30,272 nucleotides of DNA, taken from positions 1 to 30,272 of the forward strand of contig JADRCO010000583.1 of NCBI GenBank assembly GCA_021464525.1. The letters run 5' to 3'. The notes beneath the pieces were generated by a model that was given only the letters and a program-made list of their open reading frames with translations, searched no databases and was not told where the DNA came from. Both the position numbers and the translations under genes were made by a program. This stretch comes from Rhizophagus sp. LPA8_4_AMF (lineage: Eukaryota; Glomeromycota; Glomeromycetes; Glomerales; Glomeraceae). Of this stretch, positions 11,801 to 22,052 are shown piece by piece. The first letter of the stretch is position 1. The number at the start of each line of letters is the position of its first letter.

Positions 11801-14191
11801 ATTATTGGAAAACATTGATTTTTATAATACCTTTTTTTATAAACTAGGTCGTGAAATTAAAGACACCATTATTGTTGCCTATCTTTTGGAATATTATTCC
11901 ATGCATGCAACAGATTATGTTGGTTGGATGAGTACCGTTTCTAAGGCGCTTCCTCTATTATTTAAATATAACTATGGTTCGTTATTTTAATTCTTTTTTT
12001 TTTTTTTTGATATAATACAGAAAAGATTGAAAACTTATGCACAATTTTTATCTAATATCAGATGATTATGTTAAAAAATTATTTCGCAAAGAATGTTTTG
12101 CGAATCAAAATTATTTACAAGATCCATACAATATTATTCCAGAAGAGTATCTAGAATTGCGTAATCTTGGAGCTCAGTTTAGAGCGTTTGAATTCAGTTT
12201 GAAGTCAGATAAATGTAGATGGTACGATTTGACATGGAGAATATTAGATTTTTTTAGAATTAAAATGTGTAAATTCTTTGGAGATTTTGATACTAAGGAC
12301 GTTGAGAAGCAAACATTAGCTTTACGGGTGGTCCCACTTCCTGAATTTACTATAAATCGTATTCCACAGCAAGACAAATCAAAGAAAAAAATTTTCTTAA
12401 ATGTTTTATTGTTCTTATTCGTACCACGATGGTATAAAATTGGTCGGAATGAAAAGAATAAATTGAGCCCTTTTGCTAGAGTAGTGCAATATGAGAACAA
12501 TGACGATATATATGACAATCCAGCAACCGAAGCAATTATAGACTTTCGTTGGCAAAGAGCGAGAACTTTCTTTTTTTTCCTCTTTCTCCGATTTCTTCTC
12601 TATATCCTTTGTTTTGGATTAGTTAGTTGGGCATATTTGGATCATAGTACTATTATAAATGTAGATTTTTTAATTGTATTAATTGTTGTATTCTACTATT
12701 TAGCAGTTTATTTATCCGCTACTGAAATTATACAATTAATTTTTCATGGACCCAGAAAATATTTTGACAACATATATAATATTTTTGATATATTTTCGAT
12801 TATACTTCCTGTAATAGTTATGTCAATAATGCTTGGAGATTTTCGTTATTCTGATGGCTTTGGAGGTGTTGAAAAAACTGAAACTGGATTAATTGCATTG
12901 ATAGCTTTTTCAGTTTTTTTTCTTTGGATTGAAGGGGTTAGTCCTTGGTTTTATAATCTTGCACTGTAGTTAATAAGCAAAATTTAATAATATTGTTTTA
13001 TTTTATTTTATTTTATTTTTTTTTTTTAGATTTCGTATCTCCGCATAATACCAAGTAAATATAAATTCTGAATGAATTACAAAAATGACGAACAATTATT
13101 AATTATTGATCTTTATTATTTTTTAATAGATATCGCCATTTACATTTACTATGTTATGATAATTACAAAAACCGTGTTTCCATTTATTTTATTTAACGTC
13201 GTCGTAATACTTGCATTTGCACATACAATGTATTACATTTTAGTTTTTAATTGATTTATATTTATTTTAAATGTAATCTAACAAAAAAAAAATATTTATT
13301 AAATACATAGGTTTATTTTACTTACAGAGTCAAAGAATATTAAAACTAAGGATTCAACATTTAGTGGAACTGCTACGAATCCTTTAAACGGTCAAGAACT
13401 TAATGTCGAAATGAAAGCTAATTTTGATCCTACAGATCGGAACGATAATCCATTTTCGTATTTTCCTACAGCAATGGTAGCTACATATTTTTGGCTTAAT
13501 GGAGATTTTGTTCAGAGAGATACATTTGATTTTTGGGCCGTTGAAGTATTTTCCTTGATCGCTAGCGTTCTTTTAGTAACTATTTTGCAAAATATGTTGA
13601 TCGCTTTTATGGGGTAAGGCATTTTATCGAATTTTGTTTGCTGTGCATCAAATATTTATTTATAGAATGTAATATAATTTCATTAATTTTTTTTTTAGTG
13701 GTGTATACGAAAGAGCAGAGACTAAAGGTAGACAAGCTTTATTGAGGTTTCGAGCAAATCAAATAGCAAATTATGAAGCATTATATCATATTCATTTTCC
13801 ACCTGTTGAACGTGATCCAAAATATATTTATTATATTGGACAATCAAAACATTTTGAAACATGGTATGATGATAGAAAAGATGATGGAGCTATTTATAAA
13901 GATTTTGAAGAAAAATCAACTTATAATAAATATGTTTTTGAAGAAAAAGATTATGATAAATTTTCAATTTGGGTTTATGATGATGATGATGATATTGATA
14001 TTGAAATCAATAGTATCAAAAAGATAAAAAAAGATTTAAATGATAATATTGATAATTTAATAAATAAACTTAAAGATCAAAGAAGGGATGATAACGCTGA
14101 AGAAATTGATAAGAAAATTGAAGAAATTGAAAATATTAATAATGTAAATGGTACTATTGAACATCTTATTAAGAAACTTACTAATTTATAA
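8850..14191 (+). CDS. WD40-like N-terminal / TRP-like ion-transport channel protein, 11 exons
   Basis: Proposed exons are 8850-9117, 9200-10027, 10104-10254, 10358-11408, 11490-11781, 11848-11976, 12062-12936, 13030-13054, 13130-13242, 13330-13613 and 13699-14191. They sum to 4509 nt, a multiple of three, giving 1502 residues. Residues 1 to about 900 carry beta-propeller-like strands (QNGRFVATFDT, RKLLVIGSG, LKLIIWDMYN). About 1074-1336 is an ion-transport domain: hydrophobic segments near 1075-1098, 1108-1135, 1147-1163, 1182-1196 and 1209-1232, a pore region with FPTAMVATYFWLNGDF near 1287-1302, and a last segment ending LLVTILQNMLIAFMGG. The tail is acidic, then coiled-coil-like. The arrangement suggests a membrane cation channel with a cytosolic propeller. 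Ion selectivity cannot be read here. The donors at 13243 (GTTTTT) and 11977 (GTTCGT) are weak, so those junctions are the least certain. The closest relatives I recognise are the expanded Rhizophagus ion-transport proteins. Confidence 0.85.
11782..11847 (+). other. 66-nt in-frame intron of the channel gene
   Basis: GTAAAT...CTAG bounds 66 nt with no stop in frame, so the sequence reads through if the intron is retained. Removal joins AIYHCKG to REIKDTIIVAYLLEYY, which is the continuous form I recognise in related proteins. Retention would add 22 residues. I favour splicing, with a possible retained isoform. Confidence 0.65.
13030..13054 (+). other. 25-nt micro-exon of the channel gene
   Basis: The segment between TTTTTAG and GTAAAT encodes ISYLRIIP plus one base. 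It joins the preceding LWIEG and the following IAIYIYYVM in phase. It supplies the linker between the fourth and fifth hydrophobic segments; without it the frame would break. Confidence 0.7.
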
Positions 14192-14326
14192 AAAGAAGTT
14201 ATATACTGTATATGTATATTATAAATATTGTAGTTTAGTTTAGTATATTGTATTTTTTTCAATCTTGTGATTATATGTTTATATATTTATTGTATTTATT
14301 ATATTTATGTATTTACTCTTAAATTA

Positions 14327-14332
14327 AATAAA
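14327..14332 (+). terminator. Candidate poly(A) signal AATAAA of the channel gene
   Basis: AATAAA lies 136 nt after the TAA stop, with T-rich sequence from 14346 onward. It is the best polyadenylation candidate for this transcript. Confidence 0.5.
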
Positions 14333-14404
14333 AATTCGTTGTACATTTTTTTCACCTTTTTTTAAAAAAAAACTTCAAAATTTTCATTCGATACATCTAT
14401 TTTA

Positions 14405-14530
14405 TAAGTCACAAGACACTTGGTAAAAATCGGCCAGCTTTAGGACATAATTCTGTTAAAATTAGCCATGCTAATTTTGGCCGAATTGGTCGTTGAGTAT
14501 CATAACATATAATGATATAAATAAGCATCG
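14405..14530. repeat. Third copy of the AGTCACAAGAC repeat end, with hairpins
   Basis: AGTCACAAGAC at 14407 matches the left ends of copies A (1951) and B (4134) and is again followed within 80 bp by an inverted repeat. Here the stem is AAAATTAGC with GCTAATTTT around a 3-nt loop near 14457-14477, inside a larger CGGCC...GGCCG pairing. The rest of the long repeat is absent, so this is a terminal fragment or a short family member. Confidence 0.5.
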
Positions 14531-15948
14531 GAAATAAATTCGGAAATGACCTCACACCTCAGTCCATTGTCCATTCGTCTGCAAATGGTTAGATGTGCAT
14601 TCAAATCACAGTCAACCTTTGAAACCAGGAGAAACTTAGAAATCGCATCTGTGAACACGACATTAATTCATGCAACAGAGCTTTTCGAGTCTACTATGAT
14701 ATATTATTTACTTATTTAATGTCTTTTTATAATAATCATCATAATTAGTTTACTAAATGAGTATATGCTGGAAGTTACTAGAAGTTACGAACATCTTTGT
14801 AATATAACTACTTTATCAAAATTAATATTTTAATATGTAATTAATGAAATAATGACTCGATATTAAGTCACGCTCTGTCATATATATTCTTTCACTTTCT
14901 CTGATCTATAGGTATCAGGAAAATAGGAAAGTTTATTTTCAAAAATAATTTCTTATTTTAGTGCCACGGTGCAAAGTATCTGATTTTGGCGGAGCATAAC
15001 TAAAAAAAAACACAGTCTTCAAAAGAAAGTCTTTAGCCAATTTTTTCTTAAATAAAAACCCAATTATTGAATATTGATTTCCCAAAATTCCACATTTAAT
15101 TATAAATCCGGTTGTAATCTTTTATGGTTTTCTTCTTTGATTCATAAGAAATCCATAATAATCTTTGTGATTATAGTGTGGTTATTTATTTTTACGTTCC
15201 GGTTATTTATTGTTTAAACAAATAATACAATGTAATTATAAAATTAAAGAATTTTTTCACGTTATTTCATTTCTTTCATTTGAACGGCTAACTCATTTCC
15301 CTTCTTCAATTTCAGTAAAATCTGGGCTCATGTTGTAAACTTTGCTATAGATAAATTTTATTGTGAGATTAAAATTAGTAATGTTTAATTGACATAATCG
15401 CTTTTCCGTATAGCTTGTTGCACGTTACATTATTATTGTCTTAGCTAGAATTAGGGTGATCATCCAGCTAGATCGATCAGAGTATTCACCCGGGATTTTT
15501 TGAACAGTATGGCGCTTCGAAGAAATCGGATTTAAATCGGTAGGTTTTTAAAATTTAATTAGTTTTAGTATGAAAGTTTAGTCTCATTTTAGTATTATCA
15601 AATATGTTTATATTTTAAACATTGCACTGTTCAACGAGAATTTGTCACAGTAACGATTATCTTGAATCAAAATTCAATAGCGTTAACGATTAATTTATGT
15701 ACTGTACATATATTTTAAAGATTAAACTGTACAATATGTTTAGACGCTAATCACAATTAGTGATTAAATCAATGTGCAGCTTTTAAATAAGATTTTGAGA
15801 AAAAATTCTGTTTCATGAACCAAAAAAAAAAAATCATTTTAGAAAATTTAAAAACTCTTAACATTGAATATTTATGTATATATATATATTTATGTGTTAT
15901 AAATGTGTCAAAGTAAAATCAGTATTACAATTAATTATAAGTTATTTC
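14531..15948. other. AT-rich intergenic region
   Basis: No open frame, RNA gene or transposon terminus could be supported. A short AGTCCATTGTCCATTCGTC block near 14560 recalls the repeat at the left edge of the window. The stretch separates the 3' ends of two convergent genes. Confidence 0.4.
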
Positions 15949-16057
15949 TACAGTGACACCTCTTTAATTGCACCCACCCCCCCCCCCTTGGGACCATAGT
16001 AAAAAAATAGTAGAATGTGCACTTAAAGAGGGTGCACTTAGAGAAGTGTCACCAATA
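15949..16057. mobile_element. Pogo-like MITE (about 105 bp) flanked by TA
   Basis: The left end begins CAGTGACACCTCTTTAATTG after TA (15949-15950). The reverse complement of the right end reads TTGGTGACACTTCTCTAAG before TA (16056-16057), so the ends are near-matching terminal inverted repeats of about 25 bp. A CAGT...ACCTCT terminus with a TA duplication is typical of pogo/Tigger-type Tc1-mariner elements. Inside are a C-tract (about 15973-15987) and two tandem GTGCACTTA(A/G)AGA units beside the right end. It has no coding capacity and would be mobilised in trans. Confidence 0.7.
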
Positions 16058-16059
16058 AA

Positions 16060-17970
16060 TTATACAATTTGTGGTGTGATTGTTAATATTTCCATAGTTT
16101 TAAAGTATTTTATCTTGTCGTTTTCAACTTCTAATTCTACGTCTGTATTACTATCGCTATCTTCAGCGTTTATTTCTTCATTTAAATTGTTTATATTTGC
16201 CTCATTTATGGTTTCTTCTCCTTTCTTATCCTCTTTATTGTCTTCTTTATTTTCGTCTTTAACACCCTCCTTAATTTCATTAACATCCTCTTTCTTAATT
16301 TCATCTTTAACATCCTCTTTTTTATCCTTATTTTCATCCTTAATTTCCTCATTCTCATCTTTAACATCCTCTTTTTTATCCTTATTTTCATTCTTAACTT
16401 CTTCCGATTTTGTTTCATTAATTTCCGTTAAATTATCAGATGCTGCTTCTTCAGATTTTACGTCTTTGTATCTTGCGACTAATTCATAAATCTTTTGTGG
16501 GATAAGATCAATTTCACTGCGATATAATATCATGGTCGTCATAACTTCACAAGGAGGTAATAATTTTTCAGGAATTTTTTCAAGTATATCTTGAGGAAAT
16601 TCAGCTTCAGGATTTTCAACGACACTCGTATACATTTTTTTAATTTGATAATGAGTGCAATAACCAAGATTAAGTTGCACATCCATACGACCAGGACGAA
16701 TACAAGCAGGATCAAGATGTTCAACATGATTTGTTGTCATGATAATTATATTTCCTTCGGCTAAAATATGACCATCCAAGCATCCCAAAAAAGTTGACAA
16801 ACTAAATTCAGCAAATATATCAATTTTAACTTTATTATCATCTGATTTACCATCACTTTTATCGGCTATAGATGATAACGAGAAGTTTAATGAATCAGAA
16901 TCACTTGTACGTTTATGAAGAACATTTGATTGAGTGTCAACATCTTCAAGTACAATAATTTGATTTCCTGGAACATCACTAAATGCAGCACATAATTCAT
17001 TATCATTTTTAATGTTTTTAAGATTTAAATAATAAATATTACGAGATAATTGGGAAGAAATGGCATTTATTAAACTAGTTTTTCCCGTTCCTGGTTTACC
17101 ATATAATAAAATACCACGTCTATAAGGCATTCCAATTCTTTCATAAAAACTTTTATCATTCATAAATGTTTCCAATTCTTTTTTCAATAATTCATCTTGT
17201 GATTCATCTAATGCAACACTATCTAACCCTCGAGAAGAAGATAATGTTTGAACGAAATTCCAACGACCTTTACGTCGTTCATATCTTGAACGTACTTTCG
17301 ATTTTTTATGAGCTTCTAAATAAGACCTTACAATTTCATTTAAAAATTCAGTTGTAGCATTAACACTTGCTTCATTCGAATCTTCAGCGGTTGTTAAATA
17401 AATTGAAGGTTTCGATTGTTGTTTATTACTTGTTCTTGTACCATTACCTTCATCATCAGCATTCTCTTGTCCGGGAATTTGATATGTAACATAATATTTT
17501 TTTTCTTTATATTTAATCCTAATTCGATGATTTTTTTCTGGAAGAATGTTATAATTTGGAGGAGCGCAATCATCACCATTATCATTAATCGAATTTATAG
17601 TTTGAATAACAAATGAACCATTATGTAATTTTTTTGTTTGCTGGGAAATTAACCAAGATAATGCTTCATAAAATACACTTGTATAAGAGTAACCATATTT
17701 TCCTTGAATAGAATGTTCAATTTGAATTGTAATATTTTTTTTATTTCCCCATGAAGTTCCTGCAGTAGAAATTAATTGAAAAAATGCAGGAAATAAAGTG
17801 GAAATTGCGCATGCTATAACACTCGTTATAAACATATCAACCGCGATAATTCCAGTCAAATAAAATCCTAATTTTGATGGAAGATACGCCAAAAGAATTG
17901 TATTCAATTGCGCTTGAGTAAATAAATTAGTTAAAGGTTGAAACATTTGGGAGTAATTAACCTTAGACAT
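16060..17970 (-). CDS. BCS1-like mitochondrial-type AAA ATPase, single exon
   Basis: 636 residues. A hydrophobic segment near residues 38-66 follows a short N-terminus, as in BCS1, which sits in the mitochondrial inner membrane and translocates folded Rieske protein. About 75-245 is the BCS1-type middle region (SVFYEALSWLISQQTKK). The AAA core follows: RRGILLYGKPGTGKTSL with Walker A at 291-298, IIVLEDVD Walker B at 338-345, sensor-1 MTTN at 411-414, and PACIRPGRMDVQL with the arginine fingers at 421-433. An insertion of about 35 residues rich in Ser and Asp separates Walker B from FSLSTFLGCLDG. The tail (about 503-610) is a Lys/Glu/Asp repeat unusual for true BCS1. Fungi of this type have many BCS1-like paralogues, so the cellular role may differ from Rieske assembly. 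The start ATG at 17968-17970 precedes the membrane segment by a normal distance. A MITE abuts the stop codon. Confidence 0.93.
   Translation of the reverse strand: MSKVNYSQMFQPLTNLFTQAQLNTILLAYLPSKLGFYLTGIIAVDMFITSVIACAISTLFPAFFQLISTAGTSWGNKKNITIQIEHSIQGKYGYSYTSVFYEALSWLISQQTKKLHNGSFVIQTINSINDNGDDCAPPNYNILPEKNHRIRIKYKEKKYYVTYQIPGQENADDEGNGTRTSNKQQSKPSIYLTTAEDSNEASVNATTEFLNEIVRSYLEAHKKSKVRSRYERRKGRWNFVQTLSSSRGLDSVALDESQDELLKKELETFMNDKSFYERIGMPYRRGILLYGKPGTGKTSLINAISSQLSRNIYYLNLKNIKNDNELCAAFSDVPGNQIIVLEDVDTQSNVLHKRTSDSDSLNFSLSSIADKSDGKSDDNKVKIDIFAEFSLSTFLGCLDGHILAEGNIIIMTTNHVEHLDPACIRPGRMDVQLNLGYCTHYQIKKMYTSVVENPEAEFPQDILEKIPEKLLPPCEVMTTMILYRSEIDLIPQKIYELVARYKDVKSEEAASDNLTEINETKSEEVKNENKDKKEDVKDENEEIKDENKDKKEDVKDEIKKEDVNEIKEGVKDENKEDNKEDKKGEETINEANINNLNEEINAEDSDSNTDVELEVENDKIKYFKTMEILTITPQIV
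16303..16410 (-). repeat. 54-nt tandem repeat encoding the Lys/Glu tail of the AAA ATPase
   Basis: ATCTTTAACATCCTCTTTT starts at 16303 and again at 16357, a 54-nt (18-residue) period. In protein it reads KNENKDKKEDVKDENEEI followed by KDENKDKKEDVKDE; further degenerate copies extend toward the C-terminus. In-frame period and charge pattern predict a disordered or single-helix tail of variable length. Confidence 0.8.
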
Positions 17971-18190
17971 GATTGATTTAATTTAATAAAAAAAAAAAAA
18001 GAATAAAAAATTGGTTATGCTTCAAACAAAATTTATTTTATTTTTTTTAAAAAAGTGCGAAGGTAAGCGATGTATATATGTGTGTTTTAATTATTCAAAT
18101 TGAATTATCATATTGAGTGATCAATTTTTGAATGATCTGAAAATCAAGAAATTCTTCCTTTATTTATACGTTTCTTTAACTTTCCGCAGT

Positions 18191-18334
18191 CCATCTTTCA
18201 AAAAAAACAAAAACCAGATAGACTCCGGTAGTACCAATCGATGGATCTCATATGTAAATGATTATGATAACTACGGATATGCGCCACTCTCAAAAGCCGC
18301 AGTGACAAATGATACTCAAATGAAAAGTAATTGA
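18191..18334 (+). pseudogene. Possible terminal coding exon, unrecognised
   Basis: After CCGCAG, an open frame reads SPSFKKNKNQIDSGSTNR, then WISYVNDYDNYGYAPLSKAA and VTNDTQMKSN, ending in TGA. The sequence is visibly less AT-rich than its flanks and of mixed composition, which argues for coding origin. The frame stays open upstream to about 18113 but has no ATG. It sits about 220 bp from the divergent start of the AAA ATPase. Without recognisable upstream exons I treat it as an orphan exon or gene fragment. Confidence 0.3.
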
Positions 18335-18719
18335 TAAATATGGTAATAAGTCTATCTTTTTACCGTTCGACTTGGGAATGATTTAATTGTAGATGCCTAA
18401 AATGTTTAAGCTTTTCTAAATAAATTTCCCTAATTCCGATTATAATTTGATGTTCTGAGTCATCAATAGACAATAAATATACGTCATATCACATTCTCGG
18501 AATCTAGTCTAGTCTAGTAATATACTAAAAGAATTTGTGACGTTTAGATTAGCTTCTGTATAAATAATTTTAATTGTGTAACATGGAATCCCGTGATATC
18601 CTGTGCCCGATCTATACCCTATTATTATTGATCAGCTATCAGGTCATGTGGACATTCCGACGCAAGATTAAATATTTCCAGTTAAAATTTTAATTGGAGT
18701 GTAGATTATCTTACTAAAA
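18335..18719. other. Intergenic, nothing recognised
   Basis: Mixed AT-rich sequence with a TCTAGTCTAGTCTAG run near 18504. No gene or transposon end is supported. Confidence 0.4.
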
Positions 18720-19040
18720 ATTATAAAAAAAATTTTTTTTTTAAATAATTTTTTTAGACTCATTTTTATATATATTTATATTTATTTCTTTTTGATGCTT
18801 TTTTTTTGGCCTTTGTATTTAGACCGAATAGTTTTTTTCTTTTAAATAAAAATTTTTTTCGGTCTTTTAGGGTGATTCTTTTTATATTATTATTATTTTC
18901 AGTCTTTTTAGACCAAATTTTTTTTTATATTATTATTTTTTGGTCTTTTTATTCTTTCATTCCTTTTTTAGGCCAATTTTTTTAAAAAATACCCTTTTTA
19001 CTGGTTCTTATAGACTAATTTTTTTTTAATTAGTTTTTTT
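18720..19040. repeat. T-rich degenerate repeat with GGTC/GACC palindromes
   Basis: Runs of T and TATTATTATT alternate with GGTCTTTT, AGACCAAATTTTT, AGACCGAAT and AGGCCAATTTTT blocks, about 4-5 degenerate units of 40-60 bp. Paired GGTCT...AGACC motifs could form hairpins. No coding potential. Confidence 0.5.
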
Positions 19041-19274
19041 TACCATACATTTGTTTTTGATTCTGTGATTTATTTCTTATTGTTAAATAGATTTATTTTA
19101 CAGTATTATTATTATACATTTTGTTGAATTTTTGTTTATTAATATTAATAATAATTAATGCCAATAAAAAAGGTTTTCTTTGGTTGTCTCCACCCTCTTG
19201 CATAAGTTATAGTATTATATAGATCATAAAGGATGAGAAGATTTTAAAAATATGTTTAATAATAGCGAATAAAA

Positions 19275-19830
19275 AGAAATGTTAGAAACAGATGAAAGAC
19301 TAAGAGTGTTAGAAGGAACATATAAAAATGGTGATTATACAAATTGATAAAAGTGAAAGCACATAATGATATAAAAGAAAATAAGTAGCAGACAGATTAG
19401 CGAAGCTAAGTTCATGGAACAAAAAAGAATTAAAATTTGATATTAGAAAAAGAATTAGGAATATGGTTTATATTAGAACTGAATTATGTTAATATTAGAA
19501 AATCTAAGAAGTTTTGTTAAAAAGATTAATAATGTATTACAAAGCAGAATGGTTATCATTAGATCATATGAAAATATACATGAAAAATTGGTATTGACTG
19601 GAAAGCATCATATAATTTCATAATTAAAGACTTTCAGTTATTAATATGAATAGTGATGAAGTGAATGATACAACTAACTATAAAATTATAAACTTATTGA
19701 CTTTGGATAATTTAAATAAAAGTAAGCCTCATTTTATACAAAGAAAATATATCTACAAGATGTAAAGGGACTAAAGAAAACTGGAAACATGTGTGGAATT
19801 GTGTGGAAGATATATATCTTTGATGAAAAG
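19275..19830 (+). pseudogene. LINE-type retrotransposon remnant: RNase H domain and Cys/His C-terminus
   Basis: With frameshifts allowed, the translation gives KVKAHNDIKENK followed one base out of frame by VADRLAKLSSWNKKELKF (near 19351-19450), the His and Asp motifs at the end of an RNase H domain. Further on (about 19695-19810) come LDNLNKSKPHF and NWKHVWNCVEDIYL, resembling the Cys/His-type end that follows RNase H in LINE polyproteins. Stops and frameshifts throughout show it is dead. No reverse transcriptase core is left in the window, and no poly(A) tail or target-site duplication could be identified. Confidence 0.6.
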
Positions 19831-19977
19831 GCATGTGAATATATAAACATCAAATATAAAGATAAATTAAAATGATATACTAGTATCTAGATAGAAAGAA
19901 CAAATATATAAATTTCTTATGTAATAACTAATTTACTTAATTATATACCAGAAATTTTATTATATATATTGATTTAT

Positions 19978-20006
19978 CCTGTTGCAACGCAACAGGCTAC
20001 AGCTAG
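19978..20006 (+). mobile_element. Helitron-like 3' terminus (hairpin plus CTAG)
   Basis: CCTGTTGC-AAC-GCAACAGG (19978-19996) is a perfect 8-bp stem with a 3-nt loop. It is followed by CTACAG and then CTAG, with a T next. A short GC-rich hairpin about 10 nt before a CTRR end and a 3'-flanking T is the standard Helitron 3' end. The 5' TC end was not found, so the length and content of the element are unknown. The LINE remnant upstream could lie within it. Confidence 0.5.
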
Positions 20007-22052
20007 TCTATATCTATAAAAAAAATCCCTATGCGACGGTGACGTTAAAACTACCCTGCATAAAAAAGGCGGATTTAAATTGGATCGTCCATCATGTGTT
20101 TGTACGGATTTTTATATAGGATTAGCAGTGGCGCATCATTTGCCATTAATTGGCAAATTGGGCATAAAGAAATGAAACTAATCCCGATCAGTAATTAGTA
20201 ATATAACAAAAATATGCTTTTTAGAAATCGTCATGGATTTTAAAAAAAAAATTTTGTATTTTGAATTCCCAAACGACAAAAAAAAAATCCTTTTCTTTTT
20301 TTTAAAAAAAAAAAAATAATAATAAATATTTCTTTCCTTATAAAAAAACACCTTTTCTATTTTTGCATTTAATTTTTAATTCACAGCTCTCTACAATTCT
20401 TTATATTTCGGAATATAGGGAGAAAATTTCAGGTGAATTGAATAACGAAACAATTTTTTTTTTTATTTTCTTCGTAAGAAATTGTAATTTTAAAATAATT
20501 TCTTTTTTGTAATAATAGTATCTTATTTCTATACGAATATTCTTTCGTATTCAAACAGAAACTTTTACAATAGATCTGTTAAAAAAAAAAATTTCGATTT
20601 CAGATACATTATTGAATCATTCAATCGATTAAAGTAATAACATAAAAAATTTTTAAATAATCTAAAAAGATAAAAAATTAAATCAATAATTTATTTATTT
20701 ATTTTATTATTAATTACTTTATCCCGCCTAAAAAAGGGCCTTTAACTAATTAGGGTTGGATCGGTCTTAGCAAGATCGGTCTCTTTGATAGTTTTGAGGA
20801 CCGGTCCGGACTGGGACCGATTATATAAAATTTTTCATTTAATAAAAAGTTGACAAATTACATATTCTTAGTAAGTTTCACATTAATTGTCAAAATTTCC
20901 ATATTCAATATTAATATCATTTTTGATTCCTTTATAAAAAGTTTAAAGTACGAGAAATAAAAATCTTTTTCATTATTTTGTGTCACATGATCGGCATCAA
21001 TTTGTTAAACGTTAAATTTTGAGATTTTATTTGTCAATACTATTATGATAAAAAAATAAATTGTCTGTTAATTTTAGTGCGACCTGCTGATCATACCGCT
21101 ACCGCTGTTATTTATAACTCGTCTTGCACATGTTGATTTGTGATCTTCATATCGTTAATGTTATTTTTTTGAACTCTTCATTTTTATACCCTTTGAGCTT
21201 CCAGCTGTTTGAGTTTTTTCACTCTATTGTGTGAAAAAATAAAAATTCTTTCGCTTCGTAGGCTTAAAATGTGAATTAAATATCGATCCCATTTCACAAG
21301 TTCAGGAGGATAATAAAAGGGTTGTGAAGAAATTATCTGTTTGCTTCACAAGTTAAATATATGAGAAAATATTAACCTATTTGTATACAAAGAATTACAC
21401 TAAATAACCTGCCATTTTTTTTTTTATTTTTACTTAGAAAACATTAGTAATTTTGTTAGAAAAGCATCACTTCTTTTAATAAAAAAGTTGTTTATATTAA
21501 ATTTTATTATATTTCTAAATTGTATTTTTTTTTTCAAGATTTATGAAATAAAACTAGGAATTCACTTACTATAAAACTGTGAAAATTATACATTATATGT
21601 AATTTCACCTATTCTACAAATTTGCTTAATAACAAAAAGTATGTTTAGAATGTCAATATTGATTTATATTTTTCCGATTTTTCCGATCTGCGAATTTCTA
21701 AAAATGAAAATGAATATCATTGCTAAATTTGGACCTATCACTTGATTGGCCGTCAGATTTTTTTTTTTTTTTGAATCTTGACTTTACCTCAATTATCAAT
21801 AAGTTGGTTTTTTTTTATTATAAAATGATATTTTTCAAAATTGCAGCCAAATTTGGCTACAAATCCGTCTAGGGATATAGGGATTACCATTTACAAAATA
21901 ATCTTTTGTCGATACTTGCATAATTGATACCATACTCCTTTGATTTTGGTTTTAATATAGTTAATTTTTTGATCATCATTTGTACCGTAACCTGATACGT
22001 TGTAATAATCCTTATTCATTGTTTCTAACATTGAATGTACTGTATGTATCTA
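20007..22052. other. AT-rich intergenic region with minor inverted repeats
   Basis: No gene is visible. A stem (ATTTGCCA...TGGCAAAT) lies near 20136-20158. A GC-richer block at about 20745-20820 contains ATCGGTC, GACCGGTCC and GGGACCGAT and may be the decayed end of a hAT-like element starting TAGGGTTGG, but no partner end was found. Confidence 0.35.

Noticed and set aside
13773-14027. Second open frame in the last channel exon
   Set aside because: Low-complexity Ile/Met-rich out-of-frame reading of the acidic tail; the other frame continues the channel protein.
15968-16489. Long plus-strand open frame, serine/leucine-rich
   Set aside because: It is the antisense shadow of the Lys/Glu repeat tail of the AAA ATPase; the repeat keeps both strands open.
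20745-20830. GC-richer ATCGGTC/GACCGGTCC block as a hAT element
   Set aside because: Only one possible end (TAGGGTTGG) and no partner end or duplication were found.
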